Below are positions 38,690 through 49,747 of a stretch of 60,000 nt of DNA, piece after piece. Numbering within the stretch: position 1 is the stretch's first letter; each line of letters starts with the position of its first letter. Below the pieces are notes generated by a model, which was given only the letters and a program-made list of their open reading frames with translations, was not told where the DNA came from and searched no databases. The DNA is taken from assembly GCF_037975245.1 (NCBI RefSeq), contig NC_092571.1:10861917-10921916 (forward strand), read 5' to 3'. Made by a program: the position numbers and the translations under genes. The DNA is from Apostichopus japonicus (taxonomy: Eukaryota; Echinodermata; Holothuroidea; Aspidochirotida; Stichopodidae).

Positions 38690-41600
38690 GGAGCACTTAT
38701 GATAGCACTCATCATACAGTGACTCCAGACAAAGTACCAAGTAAGGGAAGATCGAAACGTAAAGCAAATAATATTTGGAAGAATAGTAATATTCCTAGTT
38801 CTAGATATACAGGGAACGACCGTAGTGTGGATATTCAACTGGACACACGTAATTTTGTAAGAGGTACTTTACATGATGGTAAAGGAATTTCATTGTTGTT
38901 TGATAGTGGAGCAACACGCTCTATCATTTCTTCTTCTACAGTGCAAAATTCAAAGTATTTATCCTCTATACAACCAGTCTCAGTTGATGTAGTAAACCTA
39001 AAGTTGGGTAATGGTCAGTTTATTCATGCGTATAGCACGATAACATTTCAGGTCAAAATTCAAGGTCATGAATTTCAGCTTTCTGCTTTAATTGCTGCAA
39101 ACCTGACAGGTATTGACTTAATATTAGGTAGTCAAACTCTGAAGGAATTGAATGGATCTTTGGACTTTACCACAAACTGTTTTAGAATAAAACAAGCCAA
39201 AGTTTTCCTTAGGCCAGTGCAGAGATTTGTTATTTACCCAGGTCAGCAAAGATACATTACTGTACAGGGATGCCTTCCACTATATGCACGAAATGCAGAT
39301 GTGGTTATTAAACCGTTTCCTCTAATATCTCGTATGTGTCCTTCACGAATGTTAGTAAAAATGCATAAAGGTAGAACAAAGATTCTACTAAGGAACATGG
39401 GTAATCGGAAATTTTTTCTGAATCCTTCTCGCACAGTGGCTCATTTAGATTTAGCAGATATCATTACGGTCACAGAAGACATACCTACTGATTCTCTAGA
39501 TTTTCTCAATGTCATGAGAGACATCGAGAAACCGTCTCTTTTTCAAACGAATTCTAACTCTAAAGAGAATCGTGATGAAATTACACGATATAATTTACAT
39601 CGTTATCCACATTTGACAGCCGATGATCCCCTGGTTTCCAAATCCGAACAGGAGATCATGAGAGATAACATTAATTTGGAACAAAGTATTCTAAATGCTT
39701 CAGAAACAGAAAGCATTTATGAATTTCTAGACTCACATAGAGATGCATTTTCTCTTTATGGTGAATTATCTCACTGTCCAAATTATGAGGCTGATATTAC
39801 TCTTACTAATGATGAGCCATTTTACATACGTCCCTATAGACTTTCAGATGAGGACAAAGTCATTGTCGCCAGTGAGCTTGACAAATTAGTGCGATTAGGA
39901 ATCTTAGCGGTAGGACATCAGTCTTATACCTCACCGGTTTTCCTCATTCCAAAGAAGGGAACAAAAGACAAAAGGGTTGTCACAGATTTTCGCTACTTGA
40001 ATAGTAGGATAAAACGTCTGAATCACCCATTTCCATTACTGAATGAGACTATCCGTACCATAGGGTACTCTGGAGCCAAAATTTTGGGTGTTCTCGATTT
40101 AAAGTCTGCATTCTTCTGTCTGCCACTTAGTGTTCATGCACAACAGTATACGGGTATTGCTTCATTTCATGGAGGAAAGCATTATTATTATAAACGCTTA
40201 CCACAGGGATTGAATTTATCTCCAGCGATCTTTCAGTCGCAAATTAATGATATTTTGGCAACGATCCCAAATTCAAATAAGTTCTGTATTGCTCATCATG
40301 ACGATATAATTGTGTACAGTGCAGACAAACAATCGCACAAACAACACCTACAGGCAATTTTTAAGGTTTTAATGGACAATGGATTGAAAATCTCTCCGAA
40401 AAAGTGTAGCATTTTTCAAAATTCAGTCCGATATATGGGACATTTGCTCTCAATAACCCCAGAAGGTGAGGCTTGTATCCAACCTTTACATGATAGATGT
40501 GCAGCAATCAGGAACACACCAAAACCACACAATGTTAAGTCAGTAAGACGATTTGTAGGTGCAGTTAATTATGTGGCTTCATTTTTCCCAAATATTCAAG
40601 CACTATTGAGACCATTACATCATTTGAGTCGTAAGAGAAAGGTATTTAAATGGACAGAGGAACATCAGTGTGCATTTCAAAGTATTAAAGAGTTGTTGTG
40701 TAATCCACCTATATTGCATATGCCACAGAAATATGGTCGTTTTGTATTATATAGCGACACATCACGAGTAGCAACAGGATCATACTTGACACAAAGAGTT
40801 AATGGCAAAGAGAATATTATTGCATATTACTCTAAGGTATTACCACCAGCATGTCAGAGGTATAGTGTAACTGAATTAGAAATGATGGGTCTATTTATTA
40901 ATGTGACAGCATTCAAACATTTATTGCAAAATGTAGAATTTGAGGCATATGTTGATCACTCAGCCATTGTTGAATTGTTTAAGTCAAAACAAGAACCAGC
41001 AACTTCACGTTTACGTAAACTTCTGTTCAAATTGTCAGAATTTACATTCAAGGTTGGTTATAAGAAAGGCTCAGAATTGGTTTTGGCAGATTATTTGTCT
41101 AGAGCACCACAGGAATTTCACTCTGAAATAGATCAGGTTGCTCAAGAGGTCAGTTCTTATGAGGATTTTTCAACTCCACCTAAGGAGACATTTAATCCAA
41201 TCATGACAAGGTCAATGGCAAGGTCAATGGGAGTCAAGGTTCCAGATTTATTTCCGAATAAAGTCACAAAGGAGTCCAAGCAGGATTCCCCAGCCAAAGA
41301 ATCGACAAATAGAGTTAATAGGACATCCGTTCCTAAGGCAACACATTCTAGTGATCACGTTACACAGAGACCACAACCTGAGTCACAAAAGATGACTACA
41401 CCAGTAATTTCTACTGACAAGAGAGAAACAAATATTCAAAGGCCTACTATTACTATGCCGATTGAAAATAGACATACATTTAGTCCTGATGTATTAGTTG
41501 TGCCAAATTTTACAAGTGTTTCTCAACCTACAGAGCCAAGATTAGTGGATCAGAGTAGACATAGAGTGCAAGAGGTAATCAGAGAACCACCTCCAGAATT

Positions 41601-43593
41601 ATTTGTTCAGCCGAAGCCAGTCATAACAAACATTGATCATTTGGTTACAGGGCACATTCCAAAACAAAAGGAATTGAATAAAGTCATGAAGGCAATTCAA
41701 GGAAAGCTGATCAAAAACTATGATCTGCCATTTGATGTAAAAGAGTTGCAAATTCAACAACAAACTTGTCCTTACTACAAACCAATTTATGATTTTCTTG
41801 CACATGACATTATTCCAAGTAATGCTAAGCATGCTAGAACTGTTCGTTCTCAAGCAGAGGATTATTTGTTATGTAATAGTTTGTTATTCAGGATATTTTT
41901 GCATGAGACTAATGATGCTAAGATGACTCTTCAGTTAGTCGTACCTGAGACTATGGTAGAACAGATAATATCTCGATATCATGATGACTTGTTAAGTAAT
42001 CATCAGGGTGTAATGCGTACATATTTGACCATTAGACAGCATTTCTATCTGCGCAATATGTTTCAACGCATCAGTAATTATATTCAGGCATGTCTCCGTT
42101 GTCAAGAATTCCGTAAGAAACCGGACAAATTGAGACAATATCATGCTCGCATTCCTGATTCTTATCGTCCTTTTGACAGACTTAGTCTGGATTTCAAGAC
42201 TATGCCCACAACGGCTACAGGATTTAAACATTTGATGGTTGTTTGTGATGAGATCACTAGATTTGTTGTATGTGTTTCTCTTAAGACTCTTGATGCTGAA
42301 ACAATATGTGAAGCATTATTGCAGAGGGTAGTCACAACCTTTGGTCCACCGTCTTGTATCATAAGTGATGCGGCAGCTTCTCTTACAGGAAAATTAGTGG
42401 AGCTCTTAAGTAAAGCTTTAGGCATTGAACAAAAGTTCATCAGTGTAAGCAATCATGGAAGCTTACAGGTTGAGAGACACATTCAGACTCTTTCAAATTT
42501 CCTCAAAGTGAACTTAAATCAGTTTGGTACGGATTGGGTACGATTTGTCCCAACATCAGCCTATGCATATAACACATTTTCCTCTCCTCAGTTAGGTAGC
42601 TATAGCCCATTTGAACTTGCATTTGGACGTAAGCCGCCAAATCTTACAAATTTATCATTCAATCCAATGGCAGGATTATCACAATCTCATGGAGAATATG
42701 CTGCATTGTTAAAGAAAAGATTTGATCATTTGTCAAGGGTAATGTTAGTCTTACAAAAGAAGCAACAAGATGCTCAAAATGTTAAGATAAGTGCAAAACT
42801 GGACAAGGGTGCAATTTATTCAACGGGTCAATTAGTGTATCTATATAAGCCAACGTCTTCTTCCTTGACTGCGAACTCTCGCAAAATTGCTGCAGAATGG
42901 TGTGGACCATTAGTAATCCATCAAGTTTTGGATAGGACTCATTATTTGTTGGCCACTCTCAAAGGAGAAATTCTTAGTGATGTATTCAATTATAACAGGC
43001 TTAAACCATGTTTTGTAAGAGCATCTTCTGAAACTAAGAATATCACCAACATTCAGAAATTGCGGAATGTCTTGAAAACAAAGGGTTCATCAAGTGAAAA
43101 GGTTGCTCGAATGAGAAATGTTTTGAGTAGTAACACTTCTAACGCAGAAAATGTTAATGTCATGCAAGATGCACATATTGAGTTTCATGATGAGTTTGGT
43201 AACATTTTGCCAGGGGTAACTTCAGATCATGTCATGTGTCTTATGAGCACTAAGCCAATGAATGTTGCATCCTTTCTAGAGAATAGAGCACATAATGAAG
43301 GATTAGCAATTCCATATCCTTCCATGAAAGATAGCATATTAAGGCAAAAGAAAGTTTTTGCAAATGCTCCACAAGGAGACATGAAAGTCCAACGTGCTCG
43401 ATACAAATTGGGTGAATTACAGGTTCTGGTCACCTATCAGACACCATGTTTTCCATCAGGCTTTAAGAGTCATGATTTTTGGTGGAATGTAGGAAAATAT
43501 TCCAACACAGAGGAAATAATGAATTTTCTCCATGAAAAGGGATTGAACATTACAGGCAGTCCAAGCAGGATGTTGCAAACATTATATGGTTAG
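38656..43593 (+). CDS. pol: gypsy Pol polyprotein: protease, RT, RNase H, integrase
   Basis: One frame of about 1645 codons without stops; there is no need for its own ATG if frameshifted from gag. Numbering from 38719: protease DSGA at 62-65; RT from about 400 (YTSPVFLIPKKG, RLPQGLNLSPAIF) with the active site written HHDD at 526-529 instead of the usual Y-x-D-D; RNase H with D in YSDTS (~678), E in TELEMMGL and D in YVDHS. The integrase zinc domain has H...NHQG and CLRC (~1090-1130). The integrase core has D (~1157), D in ISDAA (~1216) and E in QVERHIQTL (~1252). About 270 further residues follow the usual end. Full length and intact. Confidence 0.93.
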   Translation, partial: CKQSTNTEFSVGSTYDSTHHTVTPDKVPSKGRSKRKANNIWKNSNIPSSRYTGNDRSVDIQLDTRNFVRGTLHDGKGISLLFDSGATRSIISSSTVQNSKYLSSIQPVSVDVVNLKLGNGQFIHAYSTITFQVKIQGHEFQLSALIAANLTGIDLILGSQTLKELNGSLDFTTNCFRIKQAKVFLRPVQRFVIYPGQQRYITVQGCLPLYARNADVVIKPFPLISRMCPSRMLVKMHKGRTKILLRNMGNRKFFLNPSRTVAHLDLADIITVTEDIPTDSLDFLNVMRDIEKPSLFQTNSNSKENRDEITRYNLHRYPHLTADDPLVSKSEQEIMRDNINLEQSILNASETESIYEFLDSHRDAFSLYGELSHCPNYEADITLTNDEPFYIRPYRLSDEDKVIVASELDKLVRLGILAVGHQSYTSPVFLIPKKGTKDKRVVTDFRYLNSRIKRLNHPFPLLNETIRTIGYSGAKILGVLDLKSAFFCLPLSVHAQQYTGIASFHGGKHYYYKRLPQGLNLSPAIFQSQINDILATIPNSNKFCIAHHDDIIVYSADKQSHKQHLQAIFKVLMDNGLKISPKKCSIFQNSVRYMGHLLSITPEGEACIQPLHDRCAAIRNTPKPHNVKSVRRFVGAVNYVASFFPNIQALLRPLHHLSRKRKVFKWTEEHQCAFQSIKELLCNPPILHMPQKYGRFVLYSDTSRVATGSYLTQRVNGKENIIAYYSKVLPPACQRYSVTELEMMGLFINVTAFKHLLQNVEFEAYVDHSAIVELFKSKQEPATSRLRKLLFKLSEFTFKVGYKKGSELVLADYLSRAPQEFHSEIDQVAQEVSSYEDFSTPPKETFNPIMTRSMARSMGVKVPDLFPNKVTKESKQDSPAKESTNRVNRTSVPKATHSSDHVTQRPQPESQKMTTPVISTDKRETNIQRPTITMPIENRHTFSPDVLVVPNFTSVSQPTEPRLVDQSRHRVQEVIREPPPELFVQPKPVITNIDHLVTGHIPKQKELNKVMKAIQGKLIKNYDLPFDVKELQIQQQTCPYYKPIYDFLAHDIIPSNAKHARTVRSQAEDYLLCNSLLFRIFLHETNDAKMTLQLVVPETMVEQIISRYHDDLLSNHQGVMRTYLTIRQHFYLRNMFQRISNYIQACLRCQEFRKKPDKLRQYHARIPDSYRPFDRLSLDFKTMPTTATGFKHLMVVCDEITRFVVCVSLKTLDAETICEALLQRVVTTFGPPSCIISDAAASLTGKLVELLSKALGIEQKFISVSNHGSLQVERHIQTLSNFLKVNLNQFGTDWVRFVPTSAYAYNTFSSPQLGSYSPFELAFGRKPPNLTNLSFNPMAGLSQSHGEYAALLKKRFDHLSRVMLVLQKKQQDAQNVKISAKLDKGAIYSTGQLVYLYKPTSSSLTANSRKIAAEWCGPLVIHQVLDRTHYLLATLKGEILSDVFNYNRLKPCFVRASSETKNITNIQKLRNVLKTKGSSSEKVARMRNVLSSNTSNAENVNVMQDAHIEFHDEFGNILPGVTSDHVMCLMSTKPMNVASFLENRAHNEGLAIPYPSMKDSILRQKKVFANAPQGDMKVQRARYKLGELQVLVTYQTPCFPSGFKSHDFWWNVGKYSNTEEIMNFLHEKGLNITGSPSRMLQTLYG

Positions 43594-44830
43594 AATGTGT
43601 AACTGCATATTGTTTAAGTTCAGATGAACAGGTGTTTTACCCACAATTGTATGAATGGAATGCGTCATGGCATTTACCTGCATACCTATTAAGTGGAAGT
43701 CATTGTACTGTATGGTGTAACAATATAAGCTTTATTGTTAAATACACCAAGTGACCTAGTTTCATCTTTTGTAACAAATGTGTAATGAGTATACCTTTTT
43801 TCTCCTTATGAATTCGTTCAAACGTTTACCCGGCAATTAGAACATATCCGGAATATTAGCAACATGGGTTTTCATATATTGAGAAATATTTTAAGGATAT
43901 TTACATTGCATCATTTATGTTATATTGAAGGCTATTTAGAGACAGCATTGGTGATGTGCAACTTTTGCTTACAGCAACAGTTATCGAAGCAAATGAAAGT
44001 ATAGATGTTTTGAGGAAATTATGTATATATTTTCTTTTCCTCAAATATTCATGCAAAAGTAAATTTCATCAAGAAGTTGAAAAGACAAGATGTTAAGTAT
44101 TATGTAAATTTGAAGAAAGATTTGTTGATGTCATAGTCTATGGGGTCTCTTTTATGGTATCGAATATCTAGTACTTTGGTACTTTACTAGATCATTTCGG
44201 AGTGCATACCTAGGGTCACCATGCTATCGAGTCACATTTTCTTGATTTTCTTGAAGTGGATGTATATGATTCACAAGGTTTCAAAACAGTTTTGAAACTA
44301 CTGTATGCCTTCATTAAAGAGGAGCTTTTGTAAATGAGTTTGTAATATTTTAAGGTTCTTTTGTAAAGTACGAATTTTTTATGGAACGCCAAGGTGTTCA
44401 GTTCAGTTAAAAGATAACTAAGTCTAGTATTCTCTGATCTCTCCCCAATCACGGCATGATTTCACTTTTGATATAAATGTATTATTGATGTATGAAAAGC
44501 ATAAATGTATTTTGTAAAAGATACTGCATATTTTGCTGTGTCATGTAACTTTAAGATATCTTAATGATATTTTTTTTTTTTTAGATTACATCATATGATG
44601 TCATCAATATTGAAGAGGTACACTTCAATTTCATGGAGATAGTGTCAATGTATATACCATATGATCATTTTAATAATTCGTAACCAAGATGTTAACCTTT
44701 GAGATATATGAAGGCCATTTATTGAAGTAAATGAATATTAGTGAATGTGCTTACAGTACTCTACCTTCTTGAGATAATGATAAGTTAAAGCAGTATGATG
44801 TTAAAATTTTGGAGTATCCAAAAATTTTAA
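43594..44830 (+). other. non-coding 3' region of the gypsy element
   Basis: About 1.24 kb between pol and the 3' LTR, AT-rich, with no plausible plus-strand frame. An envelope gene would be expected here in errantiviruses, and none is present. Confidence 0.7.
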
Positions 44831-44844
44831 AAGATTGAGGGGGA
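44831..44844 (+). promoter_or_regulatory. polypurine tract
   Basis: AAGATTGAGGGGGA ends right at the 3' LTR (TGTTATG), as expected for the plus-strand primer. Confidence 0.8.
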
Positions 44845-45612
44845 TGTTATGAAATAGTGATACCATCTCTTTGATGTTACCGAAAAACTCCATCGAGACA
44901 CCTTACGGGCCTCTTATGTATTTATCTAGGTCATGGATTCAGTTTTCCCACGAGAAGTTTTTAACTATCTTATTGAATCTTGGTACAGGGCCTTTTCCCA
45001 AAATAGATTCCATTATGTCTGTGGAACATTCGAGAAGGTTCTCTCACGTGGTATGGAAGTTTCCATAGAAAGGGGATGGACTTCCAAACTCCCAACCAAT
45101 CAGGGCAGATCAGTGCCAGTGCATTTATTTTTATATCATTAAGTTAATACAGGATGGTCAGGTTATTGGCTGCCTACTGATTGTGCGCAGAGGGATTTTG
45201 TAGAAGTAAGGTATAAAAGAAAAAGGAGGTCAGAAATTTATCACTCCGTCAGCAAAGTTTATCACTTGATCAGCAAATTTATCACTCCGTCAGCGCTCCG
45301 TGATCAGTTCGTTGCTTCGTCACCATTTCATCACTCTTTCTAATTGTTTAATTGACGGAGTCAAGTCAAGTCAAGTCAAATCATTGTAATTTGGTTTTAT
45401 TTGTAAAGAGAATCGACAGAGAAGAAATTATACCGAATCAATAATCAAATCCTATCTCGTCAAATTGTTTTTCTGTGAACTCATTGTTTTCTTCCGTTCG
45501 AGACATCTCCTGAAGAAGCATAAATACGGCATCAAGATATCCCAGTACCTTTCTATCGCGAGTCCCGATATAGTTTTACTATCGGAGGAAGCGGGCTCGT
45601 CACAATATTACA
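44845..45612 (+). repeat. 3' LTR of the gypsy element
   Basis: Same length and, by eye, the same sequence as the 5' LTR (offset exactly 8576 bp throughout). Confidence 0.95.
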
Positions 45613-45650
45613 GTAGTAACCACCATCACGAAGGCGAACTTGTCCAACAG
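45613..45650 (-). CDS. SRCR gene exon 2, 5' portion (SRCR domain 1)
   Basis: It follows the acceptor GTTCTCAG and reads VGQVRLRDGGYY before the gypsy LTR. The phase (two bases completing a codon) fits the single G at the end of exon 1. The first four plus-strand bases (GTAG) are the target-site duplication. Confidence 0.88.
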
Positions 45651-47180
45651 CTGAGAACAGATGGTACGTATGAAAATTCACTTATTCTTCGTTACTCAAA
45701 TAACACAAATTGTAATTAGATGTTGCATAGAACGCTTTATACTATTGGTGAAATGACTTGCTGATATTACCATGTTTTATTCTGTTCAGTATTTCGTATC
45801 TTAGTCGTATCTAGGAGTGTACATAAGAGATCGCATGCTTAATCCATTTTGTCACTATCCCTTCCAGACCCATGAATTAAGACTCATAACAACTGTAGTT
45901 GAATAACGTATGTGATCCCTTTAGTTGCTGATACAATAGAATTATACTTTTGGTAGCAGTAACATTATACACACCAATTGTGTTTTCTATACATCTATTG
46001 CTATACTAGTGCCATCAAGTTATTACTTATCTTGTTCTTACCCTTCCTCTTCTCATATGAATTATTGTATGAATTACTAAGTGGGCGGACAGCTTGACAT
46101 GTTATTCATGTTTGTAGTGAAACAAAACTCGGGGAGAGACGTGATACCAGCACGAGCAAGCAATGACTAGTGCTTGTTTTTAGAGACAGATAATAAAAGT
46201 TTGATTAACGCTGCAACATTACTTTTGATGACACCATTTGATTTCGAACGTTAGGGTGAGACAGGTCCGTTCTGGGGAGGGGTATTGCGTCCATGGTCTA
46301 GTGGTTAGGGTGTCCACATATAAAGCGTGTCTGTATGTGCGCGTGCCCTTGCGCATGCGTACTTGTGTGTGCGTGTTGAAATCAGTTTTCTCTTGTTCTC
46401 GTTATAGTTTCCCGAATAACATACATCAGCACAAACGCCAATTATCCATCTTCATGGAGACAACTAACAGGTGATATATATTTTACGTAGTTATTCTCCT
46501 ACCATACCCGTGTGGACGATACGATCACCTTCATTGTAAGATTTGAATGGTCAATACATTTTTCTCTCAGAATAGTATTTGCATGTGCATATGGTCTGAA
46601 AGTGATTCTGTGCGTTTCGTAAAAGGAAATGCATATACTATTTATTTATATAAAAAAATAGAACATATTTTAAGCTGCTTATATGACGAAGCGTGAAAAA
46701 TGAGGTTTCACCAAGCTAAGTTTGCCCAAAAAAGTTTAATTAATTAAGACAGTAGTGATCAGAAGTATCAATAAATGTATCCGCTGAAGACAAATTTCAT
46801 TCCCATATTCTGTTACGCCATGCCTAGTGGTTTAAACAAGCGAATGGGAAACGCATTGTAATGCATATTTAGAACCTACGAAGCTCTCCTATAAAAACAA
46901 AATGTCTCTAACTAGGCTACTAATAGTACACTATAAGACTTGCACTTCTTCCTCTAGTCCTTGTACGCCTACCAACAGTAACAGATCAATTTCTAACTGA
47001 CGGTCGACGAAACTGATCGAAGGTACAATTTCTCATCTTTATAAGGAAATAATTTGTAAGGAAATAATAGCTAGTTACTGACTAAAACTAAATTATACCT
47101 GTATGTAATTACTATATATATATTGAACATTTAATTTGTACTTATATCTATGTATGCATTCATACACATAAATATATATT
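45651..47180. other. intron 1 of the SRCR gene, mostly unannotated
   Basis: No exon-like frames. A partial tRNA-derived head lies at 46287-46335. Confidence 0.5.
46287..46335 (+). repeat. partial tRNA-derived SINE head
   Basis: GCGTCCATGGTCTAGTGG and TTAGGGTGTCC match the head at 29776-29690 (minus). The B-box half is replaced by GT/CG-rich sequence. Confidence 0.55.
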
Positions 47181-47189
47181 TTGTTTTTT

Positions 47190-47310
47190 CTTTTCTTTTC
47201 TTTCTTCAGGGAGTCTTCCACATTGTTAAGCTTTTAAGCTTTATGGAAGACTTCCGCCCACTTTGTACCTTTGTGGCAAACAAATAAACAAATATTTACT
47301 ATTTACTATT
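47190..47310 (+). repeat. 5'-truncated LINE 3' tail
   Basis: GGGAGTCTTCCA...TGGAAGACTTCC and an ACAAATAAACAAATA tail match the 3' end of the LINE at 21090-21185. A pyrimidine-rich stretch precedes it. Confidence 0.65.
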
Positions 47311-47433
47311 TATTGTATATTCACTTCAGCAATAATCTCGCTTCTAAAGTCATATGATATAAAAATAGTTGTCCTGTGATAAAACCTAACGCAGAGTAAG
47401 AATTGAGTCGAGGAGAATACAACAGCCTCCCAC

Positions 47434-47776
47434 TATCTAACCAGTGGCGGAGCTAGGAGTATTGGTCAGGGGGACGAGAATGGTCTGTAGGGGCGCTTTC
47501 GACCCTATCTTAGCGGAGCGCCAGCACAGGTTGGCGCGGAGCGTACAGAAATGTTTACATACTCCCTAGATCGCCGGAAATGGCCCTTGCTAAATTGCAG
47601 ATAATGTGACAAATGTCAATAGGTAGATGAGAGCGCAATAAAAATTCAATAATCGCGAATAAGTAAAAAGTGGTATTTTCACCACTGAAAAGGGCGCCAG
47701 CAGTCCATTTGAGTCCGTCAGGGGGGGGGGGGGCATCCGCCCCTGACTGTATGGACGCTCCGTCACTGTATCTAAC
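47434..47776. mobile_element. MITE, CAGTGGCGGAGC family, copy 2
   Basis: The element is 47442-47768 (327 bp), CAGTGGCGGAGCTAG...ACGCTCCGTCACTG. TATCTAAC is duplicated perfectly on both sides. It lies in intron 1 of the SRCR gene. Confidence 0.92.
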
Positions 47777-48795
47777 AGGATTAGCGTATTTGCAGTATGC
47801 AGTATACAGAACGGAATATTGCTGACGGAGATAAATAAAAACACGAGGCAGTTAGTTTTATGACCATGAATGTGGGAGAAGCCGACAAAGGCGTATAGAT
47901 TACAACATGTCAGGTGGCTATCAAGTGTACATATTAAGTCGAATGTGGAATATGAAACTAAAACATGAATATTTTGCATGTGATATACCGGTGACACCGA
48001 CGCTGTTTCGTGTTACATAATTCATTACTAACTTCACATCTTGCTATTATAATGCGAACCGTTTTTACGCCTTTTCCGTTAGTTTTAACAACTATCACTG
48101 ACACTTTCCAGTCATTAAATGACACATTTCATTCACAAATAACACCCTTGGTACATTGAAACATAAAGAAAAACACTAATAACTAAATTAACTGTAATGT
48201 GGCTATTTGGTGTCGTTTGTAGCCAAACTGAACACGCAGACAATCGTTTTGTAATGTTGGTGCCTTAATGTGTCAGTGAAATGAATACGCATAATGAACG
48301 AAAAAGATAACACAAAATATAAAACACTATATACCTTCCTATATCAAGGTACCAAAGCACATCTCACTTCATAAAGATTACTGGAGGATCATATAGCCTA
48401 CATTGTGAGCATGGCAGGTTTGGTACTAAAGCCAACAAATTATATACAGTAAAACGTCTTTGGTGGTTCAACACTGAGACACACCAGAATATATTCCATG
48501 CCTTAACGGCCGGACAACGAGGATTCCACTTACTACACTTTATCATAACGCATGCACTAGATTAGCCTAAGCTCTTTGATATTCGATCTGCTTTTGAGAA
48601 TAGGCTAAATCATACACTTAGTAACCAGACGGTATTGATCGAGAAACTGGTGGAAAGTGATATATGATTATACAAAGCTGCGATTTCCCTTAGGGCTATT
48701 ACTTTTCATATTAATGTGGTGAAACCTTTCCAAACACTCTCCGTAAGCTAGAAAGCAAAAAATAATCATTTAAAAATTAAGGAAGTATGTGTCAC
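47777..48795. other. intron 1 of the SRCR gene, 5' part
   Basis: 47870-47935 resembles the body of the tRNA-Ser-like SINE (AATGTGGGAGAAGCC, GGTGGCT). Otherwise nothing was recognised. Confidence 0.5.
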
Positions 48796-48871
48796 CTTGG
48801 TCAGATACGACATCACCACTCAATATAAGTATTCCACATAATATAAACGATACACTTCTCATGATATCCAT
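48796..48871 (-). CDS. SRCR gene exon 1: signal peptide
   Basis: ATG at 48871 opens MDIMRSVSFILCGILILSGD and VVSDQ: a short polar start, a hydrophobic core (about residues 7-18) and a likely cleavage region at GDVVS. It ends CAAG|GTGACA, 76 coding bases, phase 1, which fits exon 2. The donor is non-ideal (GTGACA). A second in-frame ATG is at codon 4. Confidence 0.75.
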
Positions 48872-48895
48872 GATGACGGAATAAATATAACGTTT

Positions 48896-48897
<2 letters not shown>

Positions 48898-48930
<33 letters not shown>
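48898..48930. repeat. (TA)n microsatellite
   Basis: Short TA array just upstream of the SRCR start codon, in the presumed promoter or 5' UTR region. Confidence 0.9.
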
Positions 48931-48935
<5 letters not shown>

Positions 48936-49442
48936 TGTCATGAATATGCGTATTGTGTAAAGTTCGCTTCCCATTTGCGCGTGAACCTTTCGTCGACAAT
49001 TAAGGTGCGACTAGTGCATTTTGTATTATTCTATAGAACTTTAACCTACACTCCCTATTGCACGGCGGAATCGATCAATGGTCTTGTATATGCCGTGAAA
49101 AGATTGAATTTTGTATAAAGACAAAAGTATGACGTGTTTGAACTGCGTTAGCAATTAAGTCCCACTATACTTTCAAAACATAATCAGAAATCCAGGGTAG
49201 CTTGCATTATAATAGCTGTTAATGTTCTTCATACGTGCATGAACGATGAAAGGTGAGAATAGATATATACGGTCATATACATAAATAAATACATTGAAAG
49301 ACCAACAACACTGCTAAGGTTAGAAATGTGTGATCCAATCAAGTGTGCAGCCTTCCCTTTAAGCAGTAATAATATAATAAATGTTAGTTGGAAATTTAGC
49401 ATTATGATTAGCACCGCATATGGATTTAGAGATAAAGTTATC

Positions 49443-49446
<4 letters not shown>

Positions 49447-49483
<37 letters not shown>
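49447..49483. repeat. (TA)n microsatellite
   Basis: TA repeat followed by GTGTGTGT. Confidence 0.9.
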
Positions 49484-49494
<11 letters not shown>

Positions 49495-49534
49495 TCATAT
49501 ATATATATTTATAAATTAAAACGTGATATTCATT

Positions 49535-49587
<53 letters not shown>

Positions 49588-49667
49588 GGAGGTGGAGAGA
49601 GGTGGAGAGAGAGGTGGGTGGGGAGATGGAGAGAGAGGTGCATGGATATAGATATAGATATAGATAT

Positions 49668-49746
<79 letters not shown>
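49535..49746. repeat. compound microsatellite (TA)n-(GA)n-(GATATA)n-(TA)n
   Basis: TA to 49556, GA to about 49586, then GGTGGAGA repeats, GATATA repeats and a second TA array from about 49672. Confidence 0.95.

Positions 49747-49747
<1 letters not shown>

Larger units (their letters stand above)
36265..45616 (+). mobile_element. full-length Ty3/gypsy LTR retrotransposon
   Basis: LTRs are at 36269-37036 and 44845-45612, both 768 bp, TG...CA, with no difference found by eye. GTAG flanks the element on both sides (36265-36268 and 45613-45616). Gag and pol are open with no internal stop. The primer-binding region starts TGG just after the 5' LTR, and a polypurine tract precedes the 3' LTR. There is no envelope frame. 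It lies on the opposite strand inside SRCR exon 2. Identical LTRs and intact frames point to a very recent, possibly active insertion. Confidence 0.95.

Noticed and set aside
43594-44844. Envelope gene of the gypsy element
   Set aside because: No plus-strand frame of useful length between pol and the 3' LTR.
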